From Burkholderia cepacia (GTDB taxonomy: Bacteria; Pseudomonadota; Gammaproteobacteria; Burkholderiales; Burkholderiaceae), in contig NZ_CP073638.1 of assembly GCF_029962485.1 (NCBI RefSeq), positions 2,294,001 through 2,358,000 on the forward strand: a DNA stretch of 64,000 bases. The letters are read 5' to 3'. Below are positions 35,707-43,739 of this stretch, piece by piece. Every line of letters begins with the position of its first letter. Positions within the stretch are counted from its first letter, which is position 1. The position numbers were made by a program, and so were the translations under genes. The notes below the pieces were generated by a model. That model had not been told where the DNA came from. It made no database searches and was given only the letters and a program-made list of their open reading frames with translations.

Positions 35707-36246
35707 ATGCCACTGCCCAACCACGCCGCCTACGCGCGCTTCGCCATCGCCATGCACTGGTCGATCGCGATCCTGATCCTGTTGAACCTGTCGATCGGGC
35801 TCTACATGGATACGTATCCGCACAACTCGTCACAGTTCAACGGCATCCTGTTCTATCACGCGTCGATCGGCAGCCTGATCTTCATGCTGACCGTGCCGCG
35901 CCTCGTCTGGCGCGCGACGCACATGCCGCCGCCGCTGCCCGACAGCGTTCCGGCCTGGCAAGCGCGAATCGCCGGCGCGTTGCACGGCGTGCTGTACCTG
36001 CTGCTGTTTCTCGTGCCGCTGACCGGCTACGTGCACCGCCTCGCAGGCGCACATGCGGTCAGCTTCTTCGGCATCACGGAACTGCCGGTGCTCGTCGGCC
36101 GCGACGAACCGTTGCGACTCCTCACCGATATGCTGCACCGCGCACTGGTGCTGACGCTCGGCTTGCTGCTGGCCATGCACGTCGGCGCCGTGGTGAAACA
36201 CAAGTTCGTCGATCGCGACGGGGTGGCGGAACGGATGGGGATCTGA
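35707..36246 (+). CDS. Cytochrome b561 family protein
   Basis: A 179-residue inner-membrane protein with four hydrophobic helices: YARFAIAMHWSIAILILLNLSIGLYM (heme His in M-H-W), FYHASIGSLIFMLTVPRLVWR (H-x-S-x-G), a third helix LHGVLYLLLFLVPLTGYVH and a fourth LHRALVLTLGLLLAMHVGAVVKHKF. The histidines suit two b hemes. Such proteins move electrons between quinol and periplasmic acceptors or superoxide (CybB-like). It stands alone between the AraC gene and a patch of unknown genes. Confidence 0.9.
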   Translation: MPLPNHAAYARFAIAMHWSIAILILLNLSIGLYMDTYPHNSSQFNGILFYHASIGSLIFMLTVPRLVWRATHMPPPLPDSVPAWQARIAGALHGVLYLLLFLVPLTGYVHRLAGAHAVSFFGITELPVLVGRDEPLRLLTDMLHRALVLTLGLLLAMHVGAVVKHKFVDRDGVAERMGI

Positions 36247-36294
36247 AGGAAACAGGAACACGCGCCGGCACGCGGCGCGTCGTTCATCGGGCAT

Positions 36295-36783
36295 TCACCG
36301 CGAACCGCAGCGATTCCGGCGGACGATCTCGGGGTCGACGCTCGCATGCCCCGGCGAAATCCGCATCATCACCAGCTTTGCGTCGCCGCCCGGTGTGGAC
36401 CACAAGCTCATCTGCGTCAGGTCGATCCCGTTCGACGACTTCAGCCAGCGCACCATGCGGACCTGATCCGGGAAGCAGATCGTCGCGCCTTCGTTGTCTT
36501 CGAGGATGGTCCCGTACGCTTTCAGCGTCGCACGCATTGCGTCGACAGCCTGGGTTCGTGACACGGCGGCGTGCATCGCGTCGGCCGCATCGTCGTAGAT
36601 CGCGTCGAACGCTTGTGCGTTGAAGCGCTGCATCACCAACGCCTCCGCCCGAAGCGCGGCCTGCTTGTTGTCGGCGTAGTAGCCGAAATGAATGCGCGTG
36701 CCGAGCGCGAACAATGCGATGCCCGTCAGCGCAACCAGCGCCAGCGCGATCTTCCATCTGCGGTTCGCGGTCTTCGATCCCAC
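36295..36783 (-). CDS. Membrane-anchored protein of unknown function
   Basis: A 162-residue protein with one N-terminal membrane segment (RRWKIALALVALTGIALFALGTRI) and a periplasmic-looking alpha/beta remainder (AEALVMQRFNAQAFDAIYDDAADAMHAAVS... GATICFPDQVRMVRW), vaguely like DUF3887/DUF4019 domains. The GTG at 36783 is chosen because AAGAGG lies 9 bases upstream; that ribosome site overlaps the stop of the preceding small frame, so the two are likely coupled. Function unknown. Confidence 0.65.
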   Translation of the reverse strand: MGSKTANRRWKIALALVALTGIALFALGTRIHFGYYADNKQAALRAEALVMQRFNAQAFDAIYDDAADAMHAAVSRTQAVDAMRATLKAYGTILEDNEGATICFPDQVRMVRWLKSSNGIDLTQMSLWSTPGGDAKLVMMRISPGHASVDPEIVRRNRCGSR

Positions 36784-36796
36784 GGGCGGTGACCTC

Positions 36797-37000
36797 TTAC
36801 GAGATATCGGCGATATCGTGCATGTCACGCCGTTCCGCATCGGATGTCAACCCACGGGAATCCTCGATGCGCTGCCTGGCCTCGGCGACGATACGCAGCG
36901 ATTCGCGGACGAATCCGTCATCCGCCGTCGCTTCGAGAAGCAGCGCGTCGGCGCGTTGACGCCGGTCTTGGCGGGGATTGTGCGGCAGGATGAACGTCAT
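36797..37000 (-). CDS. Small protein of unknown function
   Basis: A possible 67-residue protein (MTFILPHNPRQDRRQRADALLLEATADDGF, then RESLRIVAEARQRIEDSRG and a polar tail). Its ATG overlaps the stop of the ChaC-like frame as ATGA, and its own stop overlaps the ribosome site of the next gene, which supports translation as part of a three-gene string. A later part could be amphipathic helix, as in small antitoxins, but no toxin is adjacent. An in-frame ATG at 37129 is an alternative start. Low certainty. Confidence 0.4.
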   Translation of the reverse strand: MTFILPHNPRQDRRQRADALLLEATADDGFVRESLRIVAEARQRIEDSRGLTSDAERRDMHDIADIS

Positions 37001-37494
37001 TCGAATTTTCCAGGGCGCGAAAAGCGAGCGCCGCTTCTCAAGCGCGCTCGCCCGGGCGAGTGGGCCGATTGTCGCCACTGCGTGCGCGGACCACAATACG
37101 CCGGCATCGGAATTGACCATTGTTGACATGGGCGGCGGCGCGCGAGGTCATCGCGCGATGGGGCAGGGATCTGAACGAGAGACGCCAGATGTTCGAGCTC
37201 TACATCTCGAAGGCCATTTGAACGCAAGCCTTCACACGTCCGGAACAGATAGTCGCTTGAACTACCCAATCCTCCGGACGCAGTGGCCAATCGGTGGACC
37301 ACGATCATCTGGTCGAGATTGCCTGCGTACTGGGGCGCAGACGTATCGATGGTGAAGGTGATTGCAAAACCCAGAGGATTACCATCCATGTCCTTCAGTT
37401 CAACCCAACGAGGGACATAGGCGCCGCAAATCATTTCCCTTCGCCAAAGCCATTGCAGTTCGCGTTCGGCGTTGAGCATGTCGATCACCTTCAC
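36997..37494 (-). pseudogene. Truncated ChaC-type gamma-glutamylcyclotransferase
   Basis: The frame matches only the C-terminal half of ChaC: ERELQWLWRREMICGAYVPRWV, AITFTIDTSAPQYAGNLD and GSSSDYLFRTCEGLRSNGLRDVELEHLASLV, corresponding to family blocks that end with Y-L-x-x-T and a final helix. The N-terminal block with the Y-G-S-L-x-W substrate motif is absent; upstream (above 37494) the frame soon meets a stop. After residue ~114 the sequence becomes Arg/Pro-rich and unlike ChaC. Intact ChaC degrades glutathione to 5-oxoproline and Cys-Gly; this copy should be inactive. Codon use is less GC-biased than around it. Confidence 0.65.
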
Positions 37495-37715
37495 ATTCGC
37501 GACGATCGGTATCTTGCTCGTGCTTTCGGCGCTGCAAGGCCGGACAAGCCGTCAAGCGCATATCGCGCTCCGTGAGGCTGGATGGGCTGAACTGCACAAT
37601 CATTTCCCGCTGCCCCGGATGCTCGAGATGCCGGGAGCTTGTGGGTGCCGGACCGCCAGACCAGATGTCCGAAAATGGCGCACGTCGTGGGCGTCCAAGA
37701 TATACGATCTCACTC

Positions 37716-39227
37716 ATGCCTACCCCCATCGACACCCCCGACAGCGACGCCTGCTACCTGGCGCTGAAGGCGCACGACGCGCGCTTCGACGGCTCTTTTT
37801 TCGCGGCCGTCACCAGCACCGGCATCTACTGTCGTCCGGTATGTCGTGTGAAGACGCCGCGTCGCGAGAATCTCCGCTTCTATCGTCATGCGGCAGAAGC
37901 CGAAGCGGCAGGTTTCAGGCCTTGCCTGCGTTGCCGCCCCGAATTGGCCCCGCGCGCGGCGTCCTGGAGCACGGAGGACGCGTCGCGCATCCTGGCCCTG
38001 CAGGCGGCGCGCTTGATGGATGAACCGGACGCCTGGAGATTCATGACCCCGGCGCTCCCGGCCTTCGGTCGATCGGCCGGCGGCTTGATGCCGCGCATTG
38101 CGCAACGGCTGGGCGTGAGCGACCGCCATTTGCGGCGCATTTTCGACGCACACTTTGGTGTCTCGCCGCTCCAGTACCTTCAAACACGCCGGCTGTTGGC
38201 TGCCAAGCAGCTGATTGCCGATACCCAATTGCCGATGAGCCAGGTCGCGGTGTCCAGCGGCTTTTCCAGCGTGCGACGCTTCAACGATGCCTTCTCGCGC
38301 CACTACGGCCTGAATCCCAGCGCCTTGCGCCGGGCCAAGGCCACATCCGACGGCCAAGGCGTGAGCGTGAGACTGGGCTGGCGGCCTCCTTATGACGTGG
38401 AGGCGATGGTGGGCTTTTTGCGCCTGCGTGCGTTGCCCGGCGTGGAGCAGGTCGCGGGTCTGGAATACACGCGAACGTTGCGGCTTTTGCAAGGCACGCA
38501 GGCTCGCAGCGGCTGGTTGCGCGCACGCTTCGACGAAGATCGCGCCCAGGCCGTGCTGACGATCAGCGATTCATTGGCCGCCGCCCTGCCAGCCGTGATC
38601 AACCGTGTGCGCGCCGCGTTCGATCTGGACGCCGACCCGATCGCCATCCATGCGGCTCTGCACGCCACCTTTCCGTTGGGTGAAGGCTTGCGGGTGCCGG
38701 GCACACTGGACGGCTTCGAACTGGCGGTGCGCGCCGTGCTGGGTCAGCAGATCACGGTGGCCGCTGCACGCACACTGGGGGCGCGCCTGGTTGCGGCCTT
38801 CGGCGATCCGATCGAAACGCCTGTCGCGGGCCTGGATCGCCTTTTTCCCACTCCAGTTGCTTTGGCCGCTGCCACTGGCGACGAGCTCGGCCGATTGGGC
38901 ATCACACGACAACGTCAGACCGCGTTGCATGCGCTGTCTCACGCCGTACTGGAGGGGCGCATCGCTTTGCATCCAGGCGTAGACGTCGCGGCGACCTGCG
39001 CCGAATTATGTGCGCTGCCCGGCATCGGCGACTGGACCGCACAGTACATCGCCATGCGTGCGCTGCGCTGGCCTGACGCCTTTCCGGCCGGCGACATCGC
39101 GCTGCAAAAGGCCCTGGGTGTGGGTAGCGCCCGTGCCGCGGCACAGGCTGCCGAGAAATGGCGGCCCTGGCGCGGCTATTCGGTGCTGCGTGCGTGGCAT
39201 GCCATGGATCGCAGCGCTTCAATCTGA
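37716..39227 (+). CDS. alkA: Ada-AlkA fusion: DNA methyl-sensor and 3-methyladenine glycosylase
   Basis: A 503-residue fusion. Residues ~8-80 are the Ada zinc/methyl-acceptor domain (FAAVTSTGIYCRPVCRVKTP with two Cys, FRPCLRCRPE with the other two). Residues ~125-205 are an AraC-type HTH (MPRIAQRLGVSDRHLRRIFDAHFGVSP). From ~215 on is an AlkA glycosylase: AlkA_N-like region, VRAVLGQQITVAAARTLGARLV and the helix-hairpin-helix LPGIGDWTAQYIAMRALRWPDAFPAGD with its catalytic Asp. It lacks the Ada O6-methylguanine transferase domain. It removes alkylated purines and senses methyl phosphotriesters. The ATG at 37716 fits the Ada N-terminus. alkB follows 68 bases later. Confidence 0.92.
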   Translation: MPTPIDTPDSDACYLALKAHDARFDGSFFAAVTSTGIYCRPVCRVKTPRRENLRFYRHAAEAEAAGFRPCLRCRPELAPRAASWSTEDASRILALQAARLMDEPDAWRFMTPALPAFGRSAGGLMPRIAQRLGVSDRHLRRIFDAHFGVSPLQYLQTRRLLAAKQLIADTQLPMSQVAVSSGFSSVRRFNDAFSRHYGLNPSALRRAKATSDGQGVSVRLGWRPPYDVEAMVGFLRLRALPGVEQVAGLEYTRTLRLLQGTQARSGWLRARFDEDRAQAVLTISDSLAAALPAVINRVRAAFDLDADPIAIHAALHATFPLGEGLRVPGTLDGFELAVRAVLGQQITVAAARTLGARLVAAFGDPIETPVAGLDRLFPTPVALAAATGDELGRLGITRQRQTALHALSHAVLEGRIALHPGVDVAATCAELCALPGIGDWTAQYIAMRALRWPDAFPAGDIALQKALGVGSARAAAQAAEKWRPWRGYSVLRAWHAMDRSASI

Positions 39228-39295
39228 ATACTACTTAGATCAACGCCTCTCCGGGTCGCGTGACTCGTCACCACCGGAAGCGATCAATTTGCACG

Positions 39296-39946
39296 ATGAA
39301 TTCAATCACACGGATCCTGGATACGGTACATGCCCAGAGCGATTTATTCGGGTGCAGCGATACCGAATTCTCGATAGACGAGTCCTTTCGATCGGCAAGA
39401 CGTTTCGATCTCGACGCTCATTCCTGGATCGAAATCGTGCCGGGATGGATGTCGGGAGCTTCGCAGCTCTACGAGCAGTTGCGCAACAGCGTCCCGTGGC
39501 TCGAGCACGATCGGCGCATGTTCAACAAGGTGTTTCGCGAGCCACGCATGACGGCGGTCTACAAGAATGTTGCCGATGTGCCCGACGCGCGCCTGCTGCA
39601 GGTTGTCCGTGCGTTATCGCATCACTACGGTGTGGAATACGACGGCCTGTGGATGAACCTCTATCGCAAGGGGCAAGACAGTACAGGCTGGCACCGCGAT
39701 CACGGCTCCTGTCGGAAGCTGAATTGCATCGTACCCGTCCTGACGCTCGGCACGACCCGCCGGTTCCTGATCAAGCCGATCAAGGGCGGCCGCTCCGTGA
39801 CCTTCAAACCCTCCTCAGGCGATCTGGTCGTGATGGGAGGGCGCTCCCAGCAGGACTGGGTGCACTGTGTGCCCAAAGAGCCGGAAATCGACGGTGCACG
39901 AATCAGCGTCAACTTCATGAGTTCGGCGCAGGGCGTGCGGGATTAG
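39296..39946 (+). CDS. alkB: AlkB-like 2-oxoglutarate/Fe(II) DNA demethylase
   Basis: A 216-residue 2OG-Fe(II) oxygenase. Iron ligands H-x-D in STGWHRDHGSC and a distal His in QQDWVHCVPKEP; the oxoglutarate Arg lies in ARISVNFM. LWMNLYRKGQDSTGWHRDH is characteristic of ALKBH2/3-type AlkB proteins. It reverses 1-methyladenine and 3-methylcytosine in DNA. The ATG at 39296 (MNSITRILD) has only a distant GGAAG. It lies 68 bases downstream of the Ada-AlkA fusion gene, forming an alkylation-repair pair that could share Ada-type induction. Confidence 0.9.
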   Translation: MNSITRILDTVHAQSDLFGCSDTEFSIDESFRSARRFDLDAHSWIEIVPGWMSGASQLYEQLRNSVPWLEHDRRMFNKVFREPRMTAVYKNVADVPDARLLQVVRALSHHYGVEYDGLWMNLYRKGQDSTGWHRDHGSCRKLNCIVPVLTLGTTRRFLIKPIKGGRSVTFKPSSGDLVVMGGRSQQDWVHCVPKEPEIDGARISVNFMSSAQGVRD

Positions 39947-40673
39947 CAAGGAAGCCGCCGGGATCTGGCGACACTGGCGCGATTGCGCGGTAAGACGCAC
40001 CTGGCAGGCCGTCGATCACCACATCTCGACATGAAGACCATCCGCATCGACATCGTTGCACCCGGTCACCCACGTGACGCGTGCCGACGACAGCCTGACC
40101 GATCGTCCTGATCAGGCGTTCAGACGCAAAGAGGTGGAATGAGCGGGTGATATCGACTCGCCTTTCGGAATTCACTCAAGCAAAGGTCTATCGAACAGCC
40201 GGCCGGTGAATCCGCGCTTGCCAGATAAAACCGCTTCCGGTTGCGCCGCTCCTTCGAGAATGGGTCTATCGGGTTACCTTGCGTCCGTCAGCGCCAACAC
40301 GATTGGATCGTGTCGAAACCACGCCAGAATCATTTCGATATCCTTATTTTGCAGGGAGAACAACGATTGCTTGCAAGTCACCGCAAACGTGGCCGCAATC
40401 GAACCGTTCGCACCTCGTAAGCATGCAGGCCGCACGTCACGTTCGCGGAAAGCCACGCCGCAGGTGCCGTTCGAAGGCACGCTGCGCGTACTCGGGACGT
40501 GCAATGCGATCCCGCGACAGCGCCTCCGTCCAATTTTCGGGACCCAACGTGCGCCCCCTCGATAGCGACTCGGACAACATCGCCGAGAAAAGCGACCAAC
40601 GGGATCCTCGAAACGACAGCACCGATCTCCCGCCGCACCTCATCCAACCCCAAATAATTCCCCTTGACGACCT
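39947..40673. other. Gene-poor stretch of about 730 bases
   Basis: Several short frames on both strands (for example 40206-40565 plus, 40378-40653 minus) have no family resemblance, ribosome site or typical codon bias. GC content is lower than average. Two minus-strand frames share a C-terminal piece through a frame change near 40437, as if a gene had decayed, but nothing is recognisable. Confidence 0.5.
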
Positions 40674-40713
40674 ATCTTTCGATATATATCTTTAGATATG
40701 TTTTTCGACATAT
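40674..40713. promoter_or_regulatory. AT-rich repeat operator upstream of padR/yqjI-like gene
   Basis: Within 40 bases there are repeated near-palindromic ATAT elements: CGATATATATC, TTTAGATATG and TTTCGACATATA. They stand 12 to 51 bases before the PadR start, in a genome otherwise very GC-rich. This is the expected place for autoregulation by the PadR protein. Confidence 0.6.
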
Positions 40714-40724
40714 AGGACAGGATC

Positions 40725-41477
40725 ATGCGACACAACCACTTCCGCGGCCATGACCGTTGCGACGGTCATGGTGCGCATGCCCGCCCCGACTGGTTCGCCG
40801 GTCTCTGGTACGCGATCGGCCGCCACCGTCGCGGCCACGACATGTTCGGCGGCGGCCCGTTCGGAGGCCGTGGCGGTCGCGGCGGCGGCTTTGGCGATTT
40901 CGGCGACGACGGCATGCCGCGCGGCCGCCAGTTCAGCTCCGACGATCTCCAGCTGCTGCTGCTCGCGCTGGTCGCCGAGCAGCCGAGCCACGGCTATGAG
41001 CTGATCAAGGCGCTCGACACGCGTTCGAACGGTTTCTACAGCCCGAGCCCCGGCATGGTGTATCCGGCGCTCACGTATCTCGAAGAAGTCGGCTTCGTCG
41101 CGTCGCAGGCGGAAGGCAACCGCAAGCGCTATGCGCTGACCGACGCCGGCCGCGCGCATCTCGATGCGCAGCGCGAGCGTGTCGACACGCTGTTCGCCCG
41201 CCTCACACACCTCGCCCGCAAGATGGAATTCATGCGCCGCGCGTTCGCCGGGGAATCGGCCGGCAACGAAGCACCGGACGAATCGCAGGCCGGCTGGCTG
41301 CCCGAGTTCGTCGAGGCACGCCTCGCGCTCAAGCGCGCGCTGCTGCACAAGAGCGCTGCCGATGCCGACGAACAACGCCGCATCGCGGCCCATCATGCGC
41401 CGCGCGACGGCCGAAATCGAAGGCGGCTCCGGCGCGTGATCCGCGCTGCCCCGTCACCACTCAAGGAGAACGGATAG
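40725..41477 (+). CDS. PadR-family metal-responsive regulator, YqjI-like (possible frameshift at the end)
   Basis: A 250-residue PadR regulator. The N-terminus is His-rich (HNHFRGHDRCDGHGAHARPD... GRHRRGHD), a likely Ni/Fe-binding leader as in E. coli YqjI, followed by a Gly-rich linker and a PadR winged HTH (LLLLALVAEQPSHGYELIKALDTRSNGFYSPSPGMVYPALTYLEEVGFV). Its neighbour is a siderophore-interacting reductase, matching the yqjI-yqjH arrangement, so it likely represses that gene. From about 41388 the codon bias suggests a frame change: the +1 frame gives RRATAEIEGGSGA and a stop at 41439, a more natural end than the Arg-rich tail read here. The printed frame stops directly before the next ATG. 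Confidence 0.87.
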   Translation: MRHNHFRGHDRCDGHGAHARPDWFAGLWYAIGRHRRGHDMFGGGPFGGRGGRGGGFGDFGDDGMPRGRQFSSDDLQLLLLALVAEQPSHGYELIKALDTRSNGFYSPSPGMVYPALTYLEEVGFVASQAEGNRKRYALTDAGRAHLDAQRERVDTLFARLTHLARKMEFMRRAFAGESAGNEAPDESQAGWLPEFVEARLALKRALLHKSAADADEQRRIAAHHAPRDGRNRRRLRRVIRAAPSPLKENG

Positions 41478-42299
41478 ATGCAGAACACATCCGAGCGCAC
41501 CGTGACCCGCGTGCGCCATACCCTCAAATTCCGCCTGCTGCAGGTCCTGCGCGTGCATGCCGTGACGCCGCACCTGCTGCGCGTCACGCTCGGCGGTCCC
41601 GATCTCGCGGATTTCGAATCGGCGTCGTTCGACGATCACGTGAAAGTGTTTTTCCCGCCGCCCGGCGCCGAACGGCCTGCAATGCCGACGCTCGGCGCGA
41701 ATGGCCCCGAGTTTCCGGAAGGCGAGCCGAAGCCGGTCGCGCGCGACTTCACGCCGCGCCGCTTCGACCGCGCCGCCGGCGAACTCGATCTGGAATTCGT
41801 GCTGAACCATCCGGGCCCCGCGTCGCAATGGGCTGCGCAGGCACGTGTCGGCCAATGGCTCGGTATCGGCGGCCCGCGCGGTTCGTTCGTCGTCCCGACC
41901 GGTTTCGACTGGCATCTGCTGATCGGTGACGATACGGCGCTGCCGGCCATCGCGCGGCGTCTCGAGGAATTGCCGGCCGGTGCGCGTGCGGCCGTCGTGC
42001 TGGAAGTCGCCGATCGTGCCGCACAAATCTCGTTCGACACGCGCGCCGACGTGCATGAAGTCTGGCGCTTCCGCGCCGAAGCCGACGCAGCAGACGGCGA
42101 TGCGCTGCTGAACGCCGTTCGCGACCTGCCGTTGCCGTCGTCGGGCGACGGCTACGTGTGGGCGGCCGGCGAAGCGCTGTCGATGCGCGCGGTCCGCCAG
42201 CATCTGACCGGCGAGCGCGGCATCGACAAGTCGCGTATCCGCGCGGCGGCGTACTGGAAGCGCGGCGCGGCGGCCGTGCACGAAACGCTGGAAGACTGA
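41478..42299 (+). CDS. Siderophore-interacting protein, ferric-siderophore reductase (YqjH-like)
   Basis: A 273-residue FAD/NAD(P)H reductase of the siderophore-interacting family: FAD domain RVTLGGPDLADFESASFDDHVKVFFP and DFTPRRFDRAAGELDLEFVLNHPGPASQWA (the R-x-F/Y-T-x-R-like motif is T-P-R-R-F-D), a WLGIGGPRGSFVVP stretch and DWHLLIGDDTALPAIARRLEEL; the C-terminal GYVWAAGEALSMRAVRQHL region is also typical. It reduces ferric siderophores to release iron. AAGGAG lies 9 bases before the ATG, overlapping the end of the PadR gene. Confidence 0.93.
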   Translation: MQNTSERTVTRVRHTLKFRLLQVLRVHAVTPHLLRVTLGGPDLADFESASFDDHVKVFFPPPGAERPAMPTLGANGPEFPEGEPKPVARDFTPRRFDRAAGELDLEFVLNHPGPASQWAAQARVGQWLGIGGPRGSFVVPTGFDWHLLIGDDTALPAIARRLEELPAGARAAVVLEVADRAAQISFDTRADVHEVWRFRAEADAADGDALLNAVRDLPLPSSGDGYVWAAGEALSMRAVRQHLTGERGIDKSRIRAAAYWKRGAAAVHETLED

Positions 42300-42466
42300 C
42301 GGATACGGGCGCCCGGCAAGGGGGCACCCGGTTGACCGGCGGATGACACAATCGTGGCGTCCGCGCACCAGCGGGCTTGGCACCGGTATCGCGGCTGGTA
42401 TATATCTGTGTGTGCGACGCCGCTGTCAGGCGACAGCCGCCGCAGCCCGCCCAGGAGCGCCCGGTC

Positions 42467-42691
42467 ATGACAAAAGAAAGCCACGCTTCGCCTTTCCTTC
42501 GCAACCTGAAGATCGTCGGCTATTGCGGCCTCGCCGCGGTGGTACTCGCGCTGTTCGTCGCGATGTGCGCGATCCTGAAGGAAAGCGCCCTCGATCGCGA
42601 TGCCGCTCAGCACCCGGCCGATACGCCTGAACTGCACGATGCGGGCGGCGGCCCGTCCGCATCGGCCGAATCGGTCAAGACACCCGGCTGA
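42467..42691 (+). CDS. Small single-helix membrane protein
   Basis: A 74-residue protein with a short basic start (MTKESHASPFLRNLK), one hydrophobic segment (IVGYCGLAAVVLALFVAMCAIL) and an acidic, Ala/Pro/Ser-rich tail. AGGAG lies 9 bases before the ATG at 42467, so expression is likely. It stands 167 bases after the siderophore reductase gene and is convergent with the PAP2 gene. Function unknown. Confidence 0.7.
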   Translation: MTKESHASPFLRNLKIVGYCGLAAVVLALFVAMCAILKESALDRDAAQHPADTPELHDAGGGPSASAESVKTPG

Positions 42692-42717
42692 CGGCGTCCT
42701 GCCCGATTTCCTTTCAC

Positions 42718-43299
42718 TCAGGGCGCGTGCCGGCGCCCCATCACGACCGCGTGTACCGCATCGCCGAGGCGTTCGAGCAGCGCGATCGCGCGTTGCCCGT
42801 ACAGGTGCGCGGCCAGCGCGCCGGCCGTACCGACCAGCACACCGCCCGCCATGTCGAACGGCCAGTGCACGCCCGCATAGACGCGCCCCCACGCAATCGC
42901 CACGGCCATCGCGGCCATCACGAACCCGGTCACGCGCGTCGAGCCGCCGAGCATCAGGCCCACAGCCAGGCTCCACGCAAACGTCATGTGATCGCTCGGA
43001 AACGAGCTGTCCGGCGCGTGCGGAATCAGTTGCGTGCCGACGCCGGCCATGAACGGACGCGGCGAGAACCAAAAATGCCCGATCACCTGCGCGAGCGCGA
43101 GCGCCACGCATACGCCGACGCCGGCTTCGATCGCCTGGCGCCGCGTCGGGCGCGCGCCGAAGATCCAGGTCAGCAACAGCATGGCCGGCAGTGCGTAGAC
43201 AAGCCAGTCGGCGGCGAAAATCGCGAGACGGGCGACGCCCGGCTGCGGCGCAACCCCGGCGTTGATGGCGGAAAAGAGGGTGAGATTGAGGTTCTGCAT
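42718..43299 (-). CDS. PAP2-family membrane phosphatase (undecaprenyl-diphosphatase-like)
   Basis: A 193-residue protein with about five to six membrane helices and the three PAP2 motifs: FSPRPFM (K-x6-R-P region), PDSSFPSDHMTFAWSLA (P-S-x-H) and GRVYAGVHWPFDMAGG (S/G-R-x5-H-x3-D). This combination fits BcrC-type undecaprenyl pyrophosphate phosphatases recycling the lipid carrier for cell-wall synthesis. It is a single gene; the iteron-like pair 43485-43523 lies upstream of it and of the acetoacetate decarboxylase gene. Confidence 0.9.
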   Translation of the reverse strand: MQNLNLTLFSAINAGVAPQPGVARLAIFAADWLVYALPAMLLLTWIFGARPTRRQAIEAGVGVCVALALAQVIGHFWFSPRPFMAGVGTQLIPHAPDSSFPSDHMTFAWSLAVGLMLGGSTRVTGFVMAAMAVAIAWGRVYAGVHWPFDMAGGVLVGTAGALAAHLYGQRAIALLERLGDAVHAVVMGRRHAP

Positions 43300-43484
43300 G
43301 AATCCGGTTGCGTGGGGCGTAAAAAATTCGACCGGTTGCCCGGCCTGATACGAACGATGCTAGGGCGCACCCGCTTAAGCGATGCTTAATGCGGCCGCCG
43401 GCGCGAATCCCGCTGCGGCGAACGCACTTAGAGCCTGCACTGCAACACAAGTTCACACAATTGTCATATTCCCGCGCGACTGTC

Positions 43485-43523
43485 TCCCGTAAAGACTCAC
43501 CCGGCTTCCCGTAAAGACTCACC
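43485..43523 (-). repeat. Tandem pair of iteron-like sites (satellite locus 1)
   Basis: Two identical copies of TCCCGTAAAGACTCACC start at 43485 and 43507, exactly 22 bases apart (about two helical turns). On the minus strand they read GGTGAG-N6-CGGGA, each 15 of 17 matches to the origin iteron GGTGAGGCTTTTCGGGA. They lie in the gap between the divergent PAP2 and acetoacetate decarboxylase genes. Confidence 0.75.
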
Positions 43524-43739
43524 TTTTTCACATCGTGGCGTCATCGACGCGTGCGACCATCGCGCCGCCGGGCGCCATCCCTGCCGTTAGCGCCGTTCGT
43601 CTCAATATTTACGCCGCAAATTATTCGAAATCGGCAACAATTAATTCCATATGCGGCATCGCACAACGGCAACGCACAGGCATAGGATTACGAGCTTACG
43701 AGCACTCATCCACGAAGCGATCAACAACAAGGAGTCCGC

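Noticed and set aside
40206..40653. Several frames in the gap before the PadR gene
   Set aside because: They overlap each other in conflicting frames and show no similarity, so I treat the stretch as non-coding or decayed.
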